NCBI RefSeq assembly: GCF_001693515.2
Contig: NZ_CP042968.1
Coordinates: 2,356,001 to 2,420,000, forward strand
Source: Bradyrhizobium paxllaeri
GTDB lineage: Bacteria; Pseudomonadota; Alphaproteobacteria; Rhizobiales; Xanthobacteraceae
Direction of reading: 5' to 3'
Length of the DNA: 64,000 nt
In this document: positions 44,005 to 51,682 of the stretch, in pieces
Layout: each line of letters begins with the position of its first letter
How positions within the stretch are numbered: the first letter of the stretch is position 1
Program-made: the position numbers and the translations under genes
The notes under the pieces: model-generated
The model's database searches: none
What the model was told of the DNA's origin: nothing
The model's input: the letters and a program-made list of their open reading frames with translations, nothing else

Positions 44005-44220
44005 CTACCAGTAGATCAACCCCGTTCGCGTCCTGCCGATCCCGCTTCTCGCAAGCATGGCTGCGATCCTTTGCTTCTCGGCGCAGTGTGCAGCGAGGGT
44101 CTGGTATAGCCGTGCCTCGATGAAGGGGGCATGTTCCCTGCTGGTGGACGCCGCATCGGCGGTCGCGGATATCAGCGCACTGATTTGGCGTATCAGCAGA
44201 TCGTCTGTCGATGGCTGCAT
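44005..44220 (-). CDS. Small hypothetical protein, 71 aa
   Basis: A 71-aa protein, MQPSTDDLLIRQISAL at the start, mostly helical and Ala-rich, without a signal peptide or membrane helix. A good ribosome-binding site (GAAGGAGA) precedes the ATG at 44220, which is why the longer frame was not used. A possible 27-aa gene lies about 100 bp upstream on the same strand. Function unknown. Confidence 0.65.
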   Translation of the reverse strand: MQPSTDDLLIRQISALISATADAASTSREHAPFIEARLYQTLAAHCAEKQRIAAMLARSGIGRTRTGLIYW

Positions 44221-44318
44221 GACCTTCTCCTTCGATCCCGGTCCGACAATTCCTGATTGCGGTTCACCGCAAGCCGGCAAATACCGGATGCGACAGATTG
44301 CTCGCGCTTCATCAAGCT

Positions 44319-44402
44319 TCAGTGAGCGAGGGTGATCCTGCGCATCTCCTGCAGCCGGGCAAGGCAATATTCCCGGTAGAGCATGTTGATGAGAGTCCAC
44401 AT
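44319..44402 (-). CDS. Candidate 27-aa small protein
   Basis: A short frame reading MWTLINMLYREYCLARLQEM and then RRITLAH before the stop. AGGAG sits 6 bp upstream of the ATG, an ideal ribosome-binding site. The peptide is amphipathic: a hydrophobic aromatic start followed by a Glu/Arg-rich helix. It lies upstream of the 71-aa gene on the same strand. It is too short to prove coding from composition alone. Confidence 0.45.
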   Translation of the reverse strand: MWTLINMLYREYCLARLQEMRRITLAH

Positions 44403-44622
44403 GATCGACTCCTGTCTGATCACGGGATCACTTTACGACGTCACCGTTTCAAGATTTCTTCCTCGGCCGAGAAAATGGCTTCGCGCAAGGCGCGGAATAC
44501 TTCATGCTGTCCACGGCGACGAAATACCCTCACGGCGCGGTGACTATTGTGCATCATACGCCTCTGGTTGCGCCTGCGGCTTGATCTCCCTGCGAGCAGT
44601 CAAGGTAAAATCGAACCTTGGC
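44403..44622. other. Intergenic stretch without a gene
   Basis: About 220 bp between the candidate 27-aa gene and mgtC, both leftward. No repeat, RNA or credible frame was recognised; it should hold the promoter of the small leftward genes. Confidence 0.35.
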
Positions 44623-45090
44623 TCAATCCGCCTTGGTCTCGCCCTTGCGCTCGCTCTTCCCGCCGTCCTCGAGGTCGTCTTCTTCCTTCACCAGCGTCAG
44701 CAGCCTCAGCGTCAGGAATGTGAACACCGCCACCGTCACCGCGACGTCGTAGCTGCCGAGCCCGACGGAAACGCCGATTGCGCCGGTCGCCCACAGGCTC
44801 GCGGCGGTCGCCGTGCCCTGCACGGTGGTGCCCTGCTTGAGGATGGCGCCGCCGCCGATGAAGCCGATGCCGGTGATCACGCCTTCGATCACCTTCGACA
44901 TGCCATCGGGAGAACTCACCATCAGCTGTTCGCTGGCCTGCACGAATCCGCAGCTTGCCAGGGCGACCAGCGGAAAGGTGCGCAGCCCAGCGCTCCGCGC
45001 CCGCTTTTCACGGTCCCAGCCGATCGGGATGGCTAGCGCGAAAGCCGCCGCCAGCGTCAGAAAATGAACACCTATCTGAAACCGGTCCAA
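44623..45090 (-). CDS. MgtC/SapB-family membrane protein
   Basis: A 155-aa inner-membrane protein with four predicted helices. Family marks are LAIPIGWDREKRARSAGLRTFPLVALASCGF near the N-terminus and VIEGVITGIGFIGGGAILKQG followed by TVQGTATAASLWATGAIG. The C-terminus ends in a charged tail (KEEDDLEDGGKSERKGE). MgtC proteins affect magnesium homeostasis, acid stress and survival in hosts; this copy is of the short SapB type without the long cytosolic domain. Confidence 0.92.
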   Translation of the reverse strand: MDRFQIGVHFLTLAAAFALAIPIGWDREKRARSAGLRTFPLVALASCGFVQASEQLMVSSPDGMSKVIEGVITGIGFIGGGAILKQGTTVQGTATAASLWATGAIGVSVGLGSYDVAVTVAVFTFLTLRLLTLVKEEDDLEDGGKSERKGETKAD

Positions 45091-45182
45091 AACACGCCCT
45101 TCTGAAACAAAGCCCCGCTAACCGCGATACAGGCATGTAACGCGGCAATGCGGCGCAAAGTTTCAGCGCGGCGGCTTCTGCC

Positions 45183-46100
45183 TCACCTGGGACTGCCGAC
45201 GACGGTCGCACCCGGCGCTACGCTCGTGATTGCTGCCGTGGTCCGGTACTGCGGCAGATGATTTTCCAGCGAATAGAACACGCACAGCGCAAGGCTCGAC
45301 CAGACCGCCAGGCTGAAGTAAAGCGACATCCAGGCAATCTCGTCCTTCCACTCCGCAAGGTCGTGCGTCACCACCCAGCGCGTGCTGACGTCGCGCAGGC
45401 CCTCGCGCGGCGTCAGGCGCTTGTCGCCATCGGCATCGCCGGTCCGCCAGCGCTTCAGGTACATCGGGACGTCGATCGTCATGAGAAACGCCAGAAAGCA
45501 TGCGATGCCGGCGGTGGCGGCGACGAGAATCACGCGAACCGCACCGTTGAATTCCGGCAGCAGACGACAAAGCGCGACGCCAATGGCGAAGAAGGCCACC
45601 GCCCACAGCGAATTCTCGATGGCGTTGCCGAGATAATTCCTCGTCAGCACCGCATACCATGACAGGCATTCCGCGATCAGGATCAGCGGCACGATCACCC
45701 ACGCGACATTGGTCACGGTTTCCGCGCCGGTCATGGTGCCGAGCTGGTGCAGGATGATGGCCCATTGCGCCACGAAGCATACCTCGGCGACGGTTGCCAC
45801 CGAACGTCCGACCATGACACTCGACAGCCAGGTGTCGAACAGGCAGATCCGCTGCACGTCGGCGCGCGGCAGGAACGACCGGAAGGCGCAGCCGAACACA
45901 TAGGCCGCGCAGAACAGCAGCATGGCGCCGGTGCCGGATAGGCTGCCGACGGCGCCGGCCGGCGGACTCGGAAGCTCGCGATACAGCACGAACCAGACGG
46001 CGATGTTGACGCCGCTCACCAGCGTCAAGAGGCCCCACCACCAGGACACGGGATTTGACCAGGCCAGGGAAACTGACCGCGCCCGCCATTCCAAGCTCAT
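45183..46100 (-). CDS. Multi-pass membrane protein with an EF-hand-like loop
   Basis: A 305-aa protein with about seven hydrophobic segments (from residue 22, 58, 104, 131, 165, 188 and 265). Between the sixth and the last lies a canonical 12-residue calcium-binding loop pattern, DADGDKRLTPRE at residues 222-233, with Asp at positions 1, 3 and 5 and Glu at 12. The start at 46100 has GGAG upstream and opens with MSLEWRARSVSLAW; the longer frame runs into a palindromic repeat and was rejected. I do not recognise the family. The loop suggests calcium sensing, but a single EF-hand pattern is weak proof. Confidence 0.72.
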   Translation of the reverse strand: MSLEWRARSVSLAWSNPVSWWWGLLTLVSGVNIAVWFVLYRELPSPPAGAVGSLSGTGAMLLFCAAYVFGCAFRSFLPRADVQRICLFDTWLSSVMVGRSVATVAEVCFVAQWAIILHQLGTMTGAETVTNVAWVIVPLILIAECLSWYAVLTRNYLGNAIENSLWAVAFFAIGVALCRLLPEFNGAVRVILVAATAGIACFLAFLMTIDVPMYLKRWRTGDADGDKRLTPREGLRDVSTRWVVTHDLAEWKDEIAWMSLYFSLAVWSSLALCVFYSLENHLPQYRTTAAITSVAPGATVVGSPR

Positions 46101-46493
46101 TCGCCGCTCCGCTGTAATCGAACTGACATCTGACTGTAATAATACAGTCATACGTCGAGGCCAATCACGACGAGAGTATGTCGGCGGGGGCAAAGTGCAG
46201 GGACAGCGCTCCGGTCGCGAGGAGGGCCGCGATTGTGACAGTCGGGCCTGCAAGCCTCTCATGGGCTCGTCATGCCCGGCCTTGCCGCCTCCGCTAAAGC
46301 TCCGGCGCGCCAGAACGAAGAGCCGCGGCGAAGCCTTTGGCGTAGCCGGGTGCCGGGCATCCACGTCTTTGCTTCGGTAACAACAGACGTGGATGGCCGG
46401 GACAAGCCTGGACAAGCCCGGCCATGACGGAGAGAGAATCGAATGCAGGCCGACAGAGATGCCTGAAGAACGGTGGCTGCTTCTTCGCCTACC
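46101..46493. other. Intergenic region dominated by a palindromic repeat
   Basis: 393 bp between the EF-hand membrane protein and the PilZ gene, both leftward. Most of it is the composite repeat at 46268-46430; an AT-rich patch at about 46125-46155 (ACTGTAATAATACAGT) upstream of the membrane-protein gene is a likely promoter or operator. Confidence 0.5.
46268..46430. repeat. Palindromic repeat, GTCATGCCCGG type (long copy)
   Basis: Starts CGTCATGCCCGGC and ends GGCCATGACGG with the inner CCACGTCT/AGACGTGG pair, like the copy at 25763-25850. It is longer because of an extra internal segment (about 46285-46350) and a small direct duplication (GGGACAAGCCTGGACAAGCC). Confidence 0.82.
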
Positions 46494-46775
46494 TCAAGCC
46501 AGAAACTTCACGCCGTAGGTCTTGCCCCGGCGCCACACCACTTCGCACGACTGGCGCGTCGTATGTTCGGGCACCAGCGCCAGTTCAAAGCTGTCCCTGA
46601 CATCGAACGGAGCATCGGTCGCGATCTTGGCGCCGCCCGGGGAGACGTCCAGAACAATGCATTCGATCTTCGTCACCCCGTTGTCGGTCGTCACCCATGT
46701 CGGCCGTTTGCGCAGCTGGCGTCGCGGCTCGCGCTGCACTTTTGTCCTTTGCTCGTCGACAATCATCGTGGCCAT
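46494..46775 (-). CDS. PilZ-domain protein
   Basis: A 93-aa stand-alone PilZ domain, a family of cyclic-di-GMP receptors. The Arg-rich N-terminal motif (QREPRRQLRKRP) and the DxSxxG motif (VLDVSPGGAKIAT) are both visible, although the RxxxR spacing is met in more than one way (RREPRRQLR). It could bind c-di-GMP and act by protein contact. It has no coupled neighbour. Confidence 0.88.
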   Translation of the reverse strand: MATMIVDEQRTKVQREPRRQLRKRPTWVTTDNGVTKIECIVLDVSPGGAKIATDAPFDVRDSFELALVPEHTTRQSCEVVWRRGKTYGVKFLA

Positions 46776-46920
46776 CCGTCATTGGACCCAGTCGGCTGGG
46801 TCTTCGAAGCACTGGCCACAGTGAATGCAAGTTCGTAAAGTTCCCTTAGCTAATCGATTCAAATTGACCTGGTTTGCTTCGCGAGTTGTAAGTCCGGCTC
46901 TCGCAACCGTTGCGGAAAAT

Positions 46921-47005
46921 CGTAGGGTGGGTAAGCGTGCCCACCATTCTGCTGCGCTGTCGATGGATGGTGGGCACGGCGCGATGCGCCTTTGCCCACC
47001 CTACG
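46921..47005. repeat. Palindromic repeat, CGTAGGGTGGG type
   Basis: CGTAGGGTGGG at one end and CCCACCCTACG at the other, with inner GTGCCCACCAT/ATGGTGGGCAC. An 85-bp palindrome between the PilZ and SDR genes; a dispersed repeat seen in many proteobacteria. Confidence 0.88.
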
Positions 47006-47016
47006 CAACGTGCCCC

Positions 47017-47787
47017 TCAGAAATTCACCCGGTTCGAGATCGCGCCGTCGACGACGAGGTTCGAGCCGGTCGTGAACGAGGAGACAGGGCTTGCCAGGAA
47101 CACTGCCGCGTTGGCGATTTCCTGCGGCGTCGCCATGCGGCCAGTCGGGTTGCGCGCCAGTGCGTCCTGGTAGCGTTTCGGCATGTTCTGCTCGACCATG
47201 TTCCAGATACCGCCCTTGAAATAGACCGTGCCCGGCGACACCACGTTGACGCGGATTTTCTTGCCCGCGTATTGCCGCGCCAGTCCCTTGGCCATGTGGA
47301 TCAGCGCCGCCTTGATCGGGCCGTAGGAGCTGGCGGCGTCGGCCTGCGCGGCTGAGACCGACGAGATGATGACGAAGGCCGCGTCGCCGGTTTTCCCGCC
47401 GCTGTCCTCGAGAAACGGCCGCGCCGCCTCGAAGGCGTTGACGGCGCCGAGCACGTCGAGCCGAAAATTCTGCTCCCAGGACGCGGGATCGCCGCCTTGC
47501 GCCATTGCACCAGCGTTGGAAAACAGCATGTCGATGCTGCCGAGCTCGTTGGCCGTATCAGATATCCATGATTTCAACGCGGCCGCGTCGGTGACGTCCA
47601 CAGAGGCGCCGGTCGCGCGCCCGCCATGCGCCTTCAGCTCGGTGATGGTCGCCGCGACCTGATCCACATTGCGCGCGCACACCGCGACGCCCGCGCCTTC
47701 GCCCGCCAGCGTGTCGGCAATCGCCCGCCCGATGCCGCGCGTGCCGCCGAGCACGACGGCGTTTCTGCCCGTCAAACCCAAGTCCAT
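47017..47787 (-). CDS. SDR-family oxidoreductase
   Basis: A 256-aa classical short-chain dehydrogenase. The cofactor motif is VLGGTRGIGRAIADTLAGEG, the second motif LFSNAGAMA, and the catalytic Ser-Tyr-Lys are in IISSVSAAQADAASSYGPIKAALIH. PGTVYFKGGIW and GSNLVVDGAISNRVNF complete the fold. The start at 47787 (MDLGLTGRNAVV) is the usual N-terminus; the longer frame was rejected. Substrate unknown. Confidence 0.92.
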   Translation of the reverse strand: MDLGLTGRNAVVLGGTRGIGRAIADTLAGEGAGVAVCARNVDQVAATITELKAHGGRATGASVDVTDAAALKSWISDTANELGSIDMLFSNAGAMAQGGDPASWEQNFRLDVLGAVNAFEAARPFLEDSGGKTGDAAFVIISSVSAAQADAASSYGPIKAALIHMAKGLARQYAGKKIRVNVVSPGTVYFKGGIWNMVEQNMPKRYQDALARNPTGRMATPQEIANAAVFLASPVSSFTTGSNLVVDGAISNRVNF

Positions 47788-47929
47788 TTTGTTTTTTCCT
47801 TGATTGATCCGCAGAGCATTGTAGCGATGAAGGTAGCGCGGGAGAAAGCTCAAAGTGCGTGTGGTGCGCCGCTCTCTTCAAAGACGCGGTTAGGCCGCAG
47901 TTCGTAGCAATTCGGATGAGCGCAGAATT

Positions 47930-48010
47930 GTAGGATGGGTGGAGCGCAGCGATACCCATCGTTCTGCAACCAGCATTGATGGGTATCGCTGCGCTCGACC
48001 CATCCTGTAC
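47930..48010. repeat. Palindromic repeat, GTAGGATGGGT type
   Basis: GTAGGATGGGTGGAGCGCAGCG and CGCTGCGCTCGACCCATCCTG are near-perfect reverse complements, with inner ATACCCATC/GATGGGTAT. It ends about 20 bp before the presumed left end of the IS110 element. Confidence 0.88.
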
Positions 48011-48044
48011 CGTTCCGGCGTTCGGCACCAGTCTACTGGTGTAG

Positions 48045-48229
48045 AGTGGTGGCACGGGCCGATCTGCCGGGAGCTGCGTGACCCATCAGCGCTACGAGCG
48101 CCCACGTAGGACCCGCGCCTCGGTGGAGCGGCTGCGATCGAGATCCAATAGGAGGTATGCGCCGAGAGTGCCAGTACAGGAACCGATCGGGATCGCAGTG
48201 GCCCGCTGTGAGAACGAGGAGGTCAGCAA
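48045..48229 (+). ncRNA. Candidate bridge RNA of the IS110 element
   Basis: IS110-group elements encode a structured bridge RNA in the noncoding segment before the transposase. Here that segment holds a long-range perfect stem, CTGCGATC at 48132-48139 with GATCGCAG at 48191-48198, enclosing a 51-nt internal region, and a smaller stem GCGCT/AGCGC near 48090-48102. This fits a multi-loop RNA, but the target- and donor-binding loops were not identified. Confidence 0.4.
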
Positions 48230-49492
48230 ATGGTCGAGGACGTGCATTGGTTCGTCGGGATCGACTGGGCAACGCAGAGCCATCGCGTTTGCCTGCTTGA
48301 TGCCAAAGGAAGACGCGTAGGCGAGCGGGAGTTCGCCCATGGCGGAGCCGGATTGACGGAGCTGCGAGATTGGTTGCTGGAGAAGACCGGGGGCGTCCCG
48401 GGGCAGATCGCTGTGGCGATCGAGATGCCGCACGGCCCTGTGGTGGAGATGCTGCTCGAGCACGGTCTTGTAGTCTTTGCCATCAATCCAAAGCAACTCG
48501 ATCGTTTCCGCGATCGCTTCACGGTCGCCGGCGCCAAAGATGACAGTCGTGACGCGCATGTCCTTGGAGACTCGCTGCGCACCGACCGGAAGGCCTTCCG
48601 TCGGCTTGCACCCGACAATCCGGTGGTGATCGAACTGCGCGAGTGGTCGCGTATTGCCGACGAACTGCAGCAGGAGCGGACGCGCTTGGCCAACCGCCTT
48701 CGCCAGCAACTGTGGCGCTATTATCCGCAGGCGGCCGAACTGACCGACGATGTTGGCGACGACTGGTTCCTGGCGCTGTGGCACAAGGTACCAACCCCTG
48801 CCGCCGCCGCGAAGGCCTCGGAGAAGACGATCGCGCGTATCCTCAAGGACCATCGCATCCGGCGCCTCGATGCCGCCACCGTGCTGCAGATCTTGCGCAA
48901 GAGCGCCTTGTTCGTCGCACCGGGCACGACGGAGGCTGCTTGCGCGCATATCCGCAGCCTTGCGGCACGGATGCGTCTGGTCAATCAGCAGACCAAGGAA
49001 GCCCACGACGCCCTGGACGGCCTTTGCGCCAGGCTTGGAGCGCAGGACGAGGAGAACTCGTCGGGGCAGCGCCGTGAGCAGCATGACGTGACAATCCTTC
49101 GCTCCTGGCCGGGAATCGGCAGGATTATTCTCGCCACGCTGCTCACCGAGGCAGCACAACCGCTGCAGGCCCGAGACTATCACGCCTTGCGCGCCTTGGC
49201 AGGGGTTGCTCCGGTGACGCGACAAAGCGGCAAGCACCGCTTCGTGATCCGCCGCCTGGCCTGCAACAAACGGCTGCAGACCGCCGTCCATCACTGGTCG
49301 CGCGTCGCCATCCAGCGCGATACTGCCGCTCGGCAACGCTATGATGCCTTGCGGCAGCGCGGCCACGGTCATGCGCGCGCCTTGCGCGGCGTGGGCGACC
49401 GCTTGCTGTCCGCTTTGTGTACGACGCTCAAGCGCCAGACCGTCTATGACGCAGACCACAGGAGCTCGCAGATCGTCGCCGCGAAACGGTAA
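48230..49492 (+). CDS. IS110-family transposase (bridge-RNA-guided recombinase type)
   Basis: A 420-aa transposase. The RuvC-like DEDD domain is at the N-terminus: FVGIDWATQSHRV (Asp 11), IEMPHGPVVEML and GAKDDSRDAHVL (about 102-112). The Transposase_20 domain follows (SWPGIGRIILATLLTEA, about 292) with the catalytic Ser in ALAGVAPVTRQSGKH (about 332). All active-site positions appear intact, so the element may be functional. GAGGAGG lies just upstream of the ATG. Confidence 0.94.
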   Translation: MVEDVHWFVGIDWATQSHRVCLLDAKGRRVGEREFAHGGAGLTELRDWLLEKTGGVPGQIAVAIEMPHGPVVEMLLEHGLVVFAINPKQLDRFRDRFTVAGAKDDSRDAHVLGDSLRTDRKAFRRLAPDNPVVIELREWSRIADELQQERTRLANRLRQQLWRYYPQAAELTDDVGDDWFLALWHKVPTPAAAAKASEKTIARILKDHRIRRLDAATVLQILRKSALFVAPGTTEAACAHIRSLAARMRLVNQQTKEAHDALDGLCARLGAQDEENSSGQRREQHDVTILRSWPGIGRIILATLLTEAAQPLQARDYHALRALAGVAPVTRQSGKHRFVIRRLACNKRLQTAVHHWSRVAIQRDTAARQRYDALRQRGHGHARALRGVGDRLLSALCTTLKRQTVYDADHRSSQIVAAKR

Positions 49493-49707
49493 TCCTCATT
49501 CCTTTGTTCGGCCGCCGGTGACCATTCCTTCGTCCCGACCTGCCGAACGCAACAGCGCCGCGCGCAGGCGCTGTCAAGGATGCCATCGGCACCGGCGTAG
49601 CCGGCGCGAAGCGTCCTCGACAGCGTCGAGCACGGCGCTACGCTCGCCGCCAAGGACGCTTACCTCTTGACCAAGGCTAGGAGGTCCTACAGGCTGGCAT
49701 GCACATC
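49493..49707. other. Right flank of the IS110 element
   Basis: 215 bp with no gene. It holds an inverted pair AAGCGTCCT (49609-49617) and AGGACGCTT (49653-49661), possibly a worn palindromic repeat or part of the element's right end. Confidence 0.4.
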
Positions 49708-49995
49708 CTACTCCGGCGCCGCCCCAACGGGCGGGCCGCCGGGCGGTCGGTGCAAAAAGGTGATCGTCGCATAGGCGCCGACCCATGAGCCGATAGCGGC
49801 GAACACGACATAGACCCAATTGTCGGTGTAGCTGATCACGGCGTAGGACGAGAGCACGTACCAGATGCTGCTCCAGGTCGCCGCCGGCACGCGCTTGCGG
49901 TGCACCACGGCTGAAGTGAACATCACATAGACCGCGTCGGTCCCTGCGGTCGCAAGGAAAACGGCTCCCGCCGTCAGAGGGTCGATGGCCGCCAT
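49708..49995 (-). CDS. Small membrane protein, unknown function
   Basis: A 95-aa protein with two or three hydrophobic helices (TAGAVFLATAGTDAVYVMFTSAV, IWYVLSSYAVISY, WVYVVFAAIGSWVGAYATITFL). GGAAGGAG lies 7 bp upstream of the ATG at 49995. The protein is of a type often annotated only as hypothetical in Bradyrhizobium; the function is unknown. Its upstream region is a palindromic repeat shared with the divergent CoA transferase gene. Confidence 0.75.
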   Translation of the reverse strand: MAAIDPLTAGAVFLATAGTDAVYVMFTSAVVHRKRVPAATWSSIWYVLSSYAVISYTDNWVYVVFAAIGSWVGAYATITFLHRPPGGPPVGAAPE

Positions 49996-50020
49996 TGCAA
50001 CTCCTTCCGGGTTGAGGACG

Positions 50021-50113
50021 CGTAGCCCGGATGAAGCGAAGCGCAATCCGGGTAAGAGCGATCCGCGTGGCAAGATCGTTCCCGGATTTCGCTGGCGCTC
50101 CATCCGGGCTACG
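50021..50113. repeat. Palindromic repeat, CGTAGCCCGGATG type
   Basis: CGTAGCCCGGATG at one end and CATCCGGGCTACG at the other, an exact reverse complement, with inner GCAATCCGGG/CCCGGATTTC. A 93-bp dispersed repeat between divergent genes. Confidence 0.9.
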
Positions 50114-50157
50114 TTGACTGGAATGTTCGAGACGAACGTTAGGGAAGAGACGCGTTC

Positions 50158-51552
50158 ATGCAAAGCCCCAGCGAAATCCTTGCCGATATCTGGACCTCTG
50201 TCGGCGGCGAAGCCTCTGCACTTAACACGCTCACATTGACCGGCGACGAGCCGCAATTGCCGTCATCGTTTCGCGTCGCTGCCGCAGCGCAGGTCAGCGT
50301 CGCCGCGAGCGCGCTCGCGGCTGCCGAGGTCTGGAAAATGCGCAGCGGGGAGGCGCAGGGCGTTTCGGTCGACATGCGCCATGCCGTGGTCGAATGCCGG
50401 AGCGAGCGATATTTGCGCGTCGATGACAAGCCGCCACCACCGGCCTGGGACGCGATCGCCGGTGTCTACAAGGTCAGCGATGGCTTCGTGCGGCTGCACA
50501 CCAATTTTCCGCACCATCGCGACGCCGTCTGCAGCGTGCTGAACTGCAAGCCGGAGCGCGACGCCGTGCAGGCCGCGCTGATGCAATGGAACGGCGAGGC
50601 GTTCGAGACCGCGGCCTATGCGAACGGCGGCGTCGTTGCCTTCATGCGTTCGCATGACGAATGGTCGGCGACGCCGCATGCCAGGGCGCTCGCGGCATTG
50701 CCGCTGGTCTCGATCACGGAAATCGGCGAGGCCGCACCAAAGCCGTGGCCAGCGGGCAACCGGCCACTCGCCGGTGTTCGCGCGCTCGATCTGTCGCGCG
50801 TCATCGCAGGTCCCGTGGCGGGACGGACGCTCGCCGCCCACGGCGCCGATGTGCTGCTGATCTCGGGGCCGGATCTGCCGGCGATTCCCTGGCTCACGAT
50901 CGATACCGGCCGCGGCAAGCTGACGAGTTTTGTCGAGCTCATGACGGAGCAGGGGCGGGCCGTGTTGCGGGAGTTGCTGGCGCGGGCCGATATCTTCTCG
51001 CAAGGTTATCGGCCGCGCGCGCTGGCCGGCCTCGGCTTCTCGCCGGAGGAAACGGCGCGCATCAATCCCGGTATCATTTATGTCACGTTGTCCGCCTATG
51101 GTGCGGCCGGGCCATGGGCGGAGCGGCGCGGCTTCGACTCGCTGGTGCAGACCGCGACCGGATTCAACCATGCCGAGGGGCAGGCGGCCGGTATCGATGG
51201 TCCGAAGGAATTGCCGGCGCAGATGCTCGACCACGCCACCGGCTACGTCATGGCGTTCGGCGCCATGATGGCGAAAGCGCGCCAGGCGCGTGAAGGCGGC
51301 AGTTGGCACGTCCAGGTGTCGCTGGCGCAGACCGGGCGGTGGCTGTGGAATCTCGGGCGGGTCGCCGGCGGGTTGGATACCCGGGATCTTACGGGGGAGG
51401 CGGTGATGCCGTTTATCGAGGAGGTCGACTCAGGTTTTGGTGCACTGCGGTCGGTCCGGCATTCCGCGACTCTGTCGAAAACCCCAGCGTTTTGGGCCCG
51501 TCCGGCGATGCCGCTCGGTACCCATCCACCGCAATGGCCGGCACGCGAATGA
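50158..51552 (+). CDS. CaiB/BaiF-family (class III) CoA transferase
   Basis: A 464-aa CoA transferase of family III, which exchanges CoA between carboxylic acids. The core signature lies unusually far in: LAGVRALDLSRVIAGPVAGRTLAAHGADVL at about residue 203, preceded by a domain with its own partial family features (AAQVSVAASALAAAEVWKMR, SVDMRHAVVECR). IDTGRGKLTSFVELM and YVTLSAYGAAGPWAERRGFDSLVQ follow. The length is more than the usual 390-410 aa because of that N-terminal part. The substrate is unknown. Confidence 0.87.
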   Translation: MQSPSEILADIWTSVGGEASALNTLTLTGDEPQLPSSFRVAAAAQVSVAASALAAAEVWKMRSGEAQGVSVDMRHAVVECRSERYLRVDDKPPPPAWDAIAGVYKVSDGFVRLHTNFPHHRDAVCSVLNCKPERDAVQAALMQWNGEAFETAAYANGGVVAFMRSHDEWSATPHARALAALPLVSITEIGEAAPKPWPAGNRPLAGVRALDLSRVIAGPVAGRTLAAHGADVLLISGPDLPAIPWLTIDTGRGKLTSFVELMTEQGRAVLRELLARADIFSQGYRPRALAGLGFSPEETARINPGIIYVTLSAYGAAGPWAERRGFDSLVQTATGFNHAEGQAAGIDGPKELPAQMLDHATGYVMAFGAMMAKARQAREGGSWHVQVSLAQTGRWLWNLGRVAGGLDTRDLTGEAVMPFIEEVDSGFGALRSVRHSATLSKTPAFWARPAMPLGTHPPQWPARE

Positions 51553-51682
51553 GGCAGCCATCGGGCGGCCAGCCCCAGTTCTCCAAACTTTAACCTCCCC
51601 GCCAGGGCTGATTTTCGATTTTTAGGTTGTCTAAAGCGCCAAATGGGCCCTATTAGCGCAGGGTGAGACAAAACGTCGCTGA

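Larger units (their letters stand above)
48026..49520 (+). mobile_element. IS110-family insertion sequence
   Basis: A transposase of the IS110 family with a 5' noncoding segment of about 190 bp, the layout of the IS110 group. IS110 elements lack terminal inverted repeats and usually make no target duplication, so the ends are provisional. The left limit is set at CACCAGT-CT-ACTGGTG (48026-48041), a small perfect palindrome around a CT; a CT core dinucleotide is common in this family. Confidence 0.6.

Noticed and set aside
46101..46415. Longer N-terminus for the EF-hand membrane protein
   Set aside because: The extension is translated from a palindromic repeat and lacks a ribosome-binding site; the ATG at 46100 has one.
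48092..49459. 455-codon frame antisense to the IS110 transposase
   Set aside because: The plus strand carries the full DEDD and Transposase_20 motifs; the antisense frame has none.
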